A stretch of 27,121 bases of DNA from CAYXDO01 sp964463485 (GTDB lineage: Bacteria; Myxococcota; Kuafuiibacteriia; Kuafuiibacteriales; Kuafuiibacteriaceae), in the NCBI GenBank assembly GCA_964463485.1, contig CAYXDO010000154.1:1-27121 (forward strand). Reading direction: 5' to 3'. Below are positions 24,126 through 27,121 of the stretch, piece by piece (positions within the stretch are counted from its first letter, which is position 1; every line of letters starts with the position of its first letter). Below the pieces are notes generated by a model, which saw only the letters and a list, made by a program, of their open reading frames with translations, did no database searches and was not told the origin of the DNA. Position numbers and translations under genes: made by a program.

Positions 24126-26092
24126 TACATCCTCGACCAAATCATCAACACGAAGAGCGTCGCCAGGATGTAGACGAGATAGGCGTGGATGTTCCCTCGC
24201 TGAATCGACCGCAGCCAGGTCGAGGCACGGCCCACCGCTCGGGACGCCGGCAGTAGCCACTCGTCCAACACCGTGTCGGGAACGTGACTCTCGAACTTGG
24301 AAGGTCCCGGAAAGAGCGAGAGAGTCCCCGGACCATGAGATCGAGGCCTGAGGGCAAAGGCGAAGAGCCCGACCAGGATCTGCGCGAAGGACGAAGACGA
24401 ATACTGCATCCGGGCGGTCGGAGCCGAGTATCCGCAGTCCCACGTTCCAACTGTCGGCGCCGGAAAGTGTCTCCGCATCCATAGACCGATCAAGACGAGC
24501 CCCAGCACGAGAGACACGCCCAGCACACTCACCCAATCGATCGGTGCAAGCACCCGCACCGGAGAAAGATTCGAGAGCTCCGGCGCAAAAGCGGCCGTGG
24601 CTCGGTCGAGGATGGGTGACACCCAAGGCGAACCCAAGCCAATCCAGAAACACAGCACCGCGAGCACACCCATCGGTATCAACATGCTTCGCGCGGGCTC
24701 GTGTGCGAGCTTGGCAGCGTCCGTGCGCGGCTCACCGAGGAAGGTCGCGCCGAAGACCTTGACGAAACAAGCCACCGCGAGCGATCCGATGAACGCCAAG
24801 GCCGCCGCGAGGAGCGCCGCGGCAATCCACGAAGTCGCCGAGCGCGACATCAGCGTCTCGAACATGGCGAGATAGACGAAGAGCTCGCTGACGAAGCCGT
24901 TGAGCGGCGGCAAACCGCAAATGGCCACCGAACCCACCAGGAAGAAGACCGCAGTTCGCGGCATCACCTTCGCCAACCCACCGAGGCGATCGATCTCACG
25001 CGTCCCCGTCTCGTGCAGCACCGCGCCGGCCGCGAGGAACAAAAGAGACTTGAACAACCCATGATTCCAGGTGTGCAACAGACAACCCGACAGCCCGAGC
25101 ACGAAGAGCGAAGGCTCGTTCAAGGTCCGCCCAAGCAAGGCGAGGCCCAAACCCATCGCTATGATTCCGATGTTCTCCACCGAGTGATACGCGAGCAGGC
25201 GCTTGAGATCGTGCTGCCCGATCGCGAAGGCGACGCCGAGCACACCGGACACCGCGCCGAGCCCGGCGATCGAGAGACCCCACCAAGCCGGAGGATGCGG
25301 AAACATCGAGAGTACGCGGAGGAGCCCGAAGATCCCCATCTTGATGAGCACACCCGACATCAGCGAAGAGACATGGCTCGGCGCATTGGCATGCGCCCCA
25401 GGAAGCCAGACGTGGAGCGGCATCAACCCGGCCTTCACACCAAACCCAACGAGCGCGAGCAGAAACGCGGCCGTCGCGAGCGGCCCATCCGCGCTGAGCG
25501 AGCCCGAGAGCTCGAAGCCCCCGGTCAGTAACGAGAGTATGGCAAACAGCGCCACGAGCAGCATCGTCGAGAGACGAGTCGCTACCAGGTACAAGTACCC
25601 AGCCTCTCGGACCTCCAGATCGGTGTCGACCGAGGTCAGCGCAAAGAACGCCCCCAAGGCCATCGTCTCCCAACCGATGAGAAACGTCAGAGCATTGGCG
25701 GACAATGCTACGATGGCCATTCCGAACGAAGCGAGCCCGTAGAACAACCGCAGCTTGCGCCCGTCGGCGGGATGCTCAGACTGAGGCCAGTAGGACAAGC
25801 CGTAGACCGCACCCAAGAACGAGATGAGGTTGATTTGGACGAGAAAGAACGCCGACAGCGCATCCATACTCACCCGAAATGAACCCACCGGCAGCTCGAG
25901 CTCCGGGACGAGGGATGCCTCCGCGTGGCCGCTCAGGCACCGCGCCGCTCCCGCCATCGCAACGAAGGAACCGATCGCGAGCAGCACGAGGGCAGATACT
26001 TCGCCCCGCCGACTCCGCCGATTCGTAAATAACCCAGCAAACCCACTTGCACCCACCAACACGGCGCCAGCAAGTCCCAGGAGCTCGTTCAC
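24125..26092 (-). CDS. HyfB/NuoL-like proton/cation-translocating membrane subunit
   Basis: 655 aa with about 14-16 membrane helices. It is an antiporter-like subunit of the HyfB/HycC type. Motifs are IGWETMALGAFFALT (membrane Glu), VKAGLMPLHVWLPGAHANAP, and QHDLKRLLAYHSVENIG. The late WDCGYSAPTARMQYSSSSFA is characteristic of the hydrogenase-4 B/HycC branch. A single C-terminal helix (about 635-655) follows a long soluble loop, as for lateral-helix-bearing relatives. GTG start with GGGAGGAG (26097-26104); it overlaps the regulator stop by GTGA (26089-26092). Confidence 0.92.
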   Translation of the reverse strand: MNELLGLAGAVLVGASGFAGLFTNRRSRRGEVSALVLLAIGSFVAMAGAARCLSGHAEASLVPELELPVGSFRVSMDALSAFFLVQINLISFLGAVYGLSYWPQSEHPADGRKLRLFYGLASFGMAIVALSANALTFLIGWETMALGAFFALTSVDTDLEVREAGYLYLVATRLSTMLLVALFAILSLLTGGFELSGSLSADGPLATAAFLLALVGFGVKAGLMPLHVWLPGAHANAPSHVSSLMSGVLIKMGIFGLLRVLSMFPHPPAWWGLSIAGLGAVSGVLGVAFAIGQHDLKRLLAYHSVENIGIIAMGLGLALLGRTLNEPSLFVLGLSGCLLHTWNHGLFKSLLFLAAGAVLHETGTREIDRLGGLAKVMPRTAVFFLVGSVAICGLPPLNGFVSELFVYLAMFETLMSRSATSWIAAALLAAALAFIGSLAVACFVKVFGATFLGEPRTDAAKLAHEPARSMLIPMGVLAVLCFWIGLGSPWVSPILDRATAAFAPELSNLSPVRVLAPIDWVSVLGVSLVLGLVLIGLWMRRHFPAPTVGTWDCGYSAPTARMQYSSSSFAQILVGLFAFALRPRSHGPGTLSLFPGPSKFESHVPDTVLDEWLLPASRAVGRASTWLRSIQRGNIHAYLVYILATLFVLMIWSRM

Positions 26093-26748
26093 GACTCTCC
26101 TCCCAGCAACTCATCTACCCTGCGGGTGGCGGCGACGAGCTCGGCATACCCAAGTCGTTTGGAGATCGTCTCCATAAACGTCGAGTCCTCGACCGCACGA
26201 GACAGGCGAGCGAGGAGCTCGAGGTGTGCTCTCATCGTCGAGCTCACGATCACGATGAGAGTTCGGATCGGCGGCGTGAGTACGGGATGTTCGAAATGAA
26301 ACGCCGACAGCGTGGGTGGCGCGCCCGAAATCACGACGGGTCGACGAGCCCTCGGGATAGCCACGCCGTCTCGGACGAGGTTCGAGCCCAAGCTCGGGCG
26401 AGCGATCCAGACCTTCAGCAAAGTCTCCCGAAGGTGCGGGTCCGGGATCGGAAGCTTGTCGATCGCCTCGGCGAGGGCGTCTTCGGAGCGGGCACCGGCG
26501 ATCGTAAAGACCCCCCCGTGGTCCAGGGCTCGGGTGAGTGTCGCGGAGCTGCCACCGTCTTCGTCGACGAGCAACTCGCGCGTGATGGAGACCCGGCGCT
26601 CCGTCGCCCATTCGAGCAACTCGGAGCGGGCAAATCGGGGCTGGTGGTTGACCCGGTAGCAGGGGAGCTCGCCCGAGTCGGTCCACCGGTAGACGCCGGT
26701 CTCGGACACCGAAAGAAGCCTCGCGACCTCGCGTGCATCGATCTTCAT
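26089..26748 (-). CDS. HTH-PTS EIIA (PtsN-like) fusion regulator lacking the phospho-His
   Basis: 219 aa from the ATG at 26748 (MKIDAREVARLLSVSE). The N-terminal 50 residues are an excisionase/MerR-type helix-turn-helix with the usual VYRWTDSGELPCYRV and FARSELLEW motifs. Residues about 55-215 are a type-2 PTS EIIA domain of the nitrogen-regulatory PtsN type. The phosphorylation site GxAIPH is read here as GVAIPRAR (128-135), with Arg133 in place of His, so phosphotransfer is not expected. It is the first gene of the hydrogenase-like operon and is translationally coupled to the next gene, so it may regulate this operon (inference). The upstream frame is open to 26958, but a normal HTH start is at 26748. 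Confidence 0.82.
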   Translation of the reverse strand: MKIDAREVARLLSVSETGVYRWTDSGELPCYRVNHQPRFARSELLEWATERRVSITRELLVDEDGGSSATLTRALDHGGVFTIAGARSEDALAEAIDKLPIPDPHLRETLLKVWIARPSLGSNLVRDGVAIPRARRPVVISGAPPTLSAFHFEHPVLTPPIRTLIVIVSSTMRAHLELLARLSRAVEDSTFMETISKRLGYAELVAATRRVDELLGGES

Positions 26749-27034
26749 CGGTCCGGCCCAAGAGCGGCTCCGTCGGAGGGCAAAGTCAAGCTGATAGACC
26801 GAACAAACAAGCGGAGCGCCCACCACACGCACGGGGTCGAGCGCTTCGAGCGTCGAGGGGCCGAGCGACGCTGCTTCGAATTCCGAGCCCTTCACACACT
26901 CCGCGTCCTGAGCCCACGCCTGAGTTGCGGCTCTTCGAACGCCGCATGAAAGCACCACGCGCTCGTAGCTCCGGTCTCCACCTTCCAGCGGCTAGCCGCG
27001 GCGTTCGAGGACCTGACGTGAGTCCGGCTGAGTT
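26749..27034. other. Upstream region of the hydrogenase-like operon
   Basis: This is 286 bases before the regulator start on the minus strand, plus the tandem repeat beyond (27035-27121), so over 370 bases without a supported gene. The frame of the regulator is open through most of it but has no domain. No confident -35/-10 or sigma-54 (TGGCAC-N5-TTGC) pair was found on the minus strand. Confidence 0.5.
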
Positions 27035-27121
27035 GCGTCAGATCGTCTGCGTCAGATCGTCTGCGTTTGCGTCAGATCGTCTGCGTCAGATCGTCTGCGT
27101 CAGATCGTCTGCGTCAGATCG
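27035..27121. repeat. 14-bp tandem repeat (GCGTCAGATCGTCT)
   Basis: Perfect 14-base units at 27035-27048, 27049-27062, 27069-27082, 27083-27096 and 27097-27110, and a partial unit (11 bases) at 27111-27121, where the window ends. A 6-base partial unit, GCGTTT (27063-27068), breaks the array after the second copy. Each unit contains CAGA-TCG-TCTG, a small inverted repeat. The array continues past the window edge, so total copy number is unknown. Confidence 0.9.

Noticed and set aside
24126..24653. Upstream extension of the HyfC-like frame
   Set aside because: It lies entirely inside the HyfB-like gene in another frame, and the HyfC family starts at the ATG at 24125.
27035..27121. CRISPR array
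   Set aside because: Units are 14 bases and directly adjacent, with no spacers; no cas genes are present. It is a simple tandem repeat.

Overview
The window is GC-rich DNA, about one gene per 1.5 kb, with frequent GTG starts. It most likely comes from a myxobacterium-like member of the Myxococcota (Polyangia-like). The evidence is a secreted metalloprotease with three myxobacterial cysteine-rich repeats and a CGC/short hydrophobic/RR tail resembling MYXO-CTERM, a DUF2330 secreted protein, many lipoproteins and exported proteins, and intergenic hexanucleotide-periodic repeats. The lineage is inferred from protein content; no rRNA or other marker is present.

Layout. 1-408: non-coding with a hexanucleotide repeat. 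409-1545 (+): DUF2330 exported protein. 1849-4470 (-): alpha-galactosidase-like lipoprotein (clan GH-D). 4742-7816 (+): gluzincin metalloprotease, divergent from the galactosidase. 9739-7794 (-): TatT/DctP pair of a TRAP transporter with no membrane subunits in the window. 9832-13540 (+): ADP-ribosylglycohydrolase, Crp-like regulator and a 683-aa membrane-anchored unknown. A predicted hairpin terminator lies at 13552-13584, followed by a GTGCCC repeat. 13913-15376 (+): SPFH/major-vault-protein-like coiled-coil protein. 18682-15385 (-): two membrane-anchored S1-type proteases. The upstream one has an intact triad behind a cytoplasmic zinc ribbon; the downstream one has lost the catalytic histidine. 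26748-18849 (-): a tightly packed seven-gene operon. 27035-27121: a 14-bp tandem repeat running off the window.

The operon is the main system. It begins with an HTH-EIIA fusion regulator, followed by HyfB-, HyfC-, HyfE-, HyfF-, HyfG- and HyfH/I-like subunits. Most junctions overlap by 1-4 nt and have good Shine-Dalgarno sequences. This is the architecture of a membrane-bound group 4 [NiFe] hydrogenase / complex I relative. However, the large subunit has neither CxxC pair that would bind the Ni-Fe centre, while all cysteines for the three Fe-S clusters of the small subunit are kept. It is therefore best read as an energy-converting hydrogenase-related (Ehr-type) ion-translocating complex whose electron donor and acceptor are unknown. 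The EIIA domain of the first gene also lacks the phosphorylatable histidine (Arg in its place).

Lost catalytic residues recur here: the hydrogenase-like subunit, the EIIA domain and one S1 protease all keep the fold-defining motifs but lack key residues. Everything is read by eye; family assignments rest on recognised motifs, not searches.
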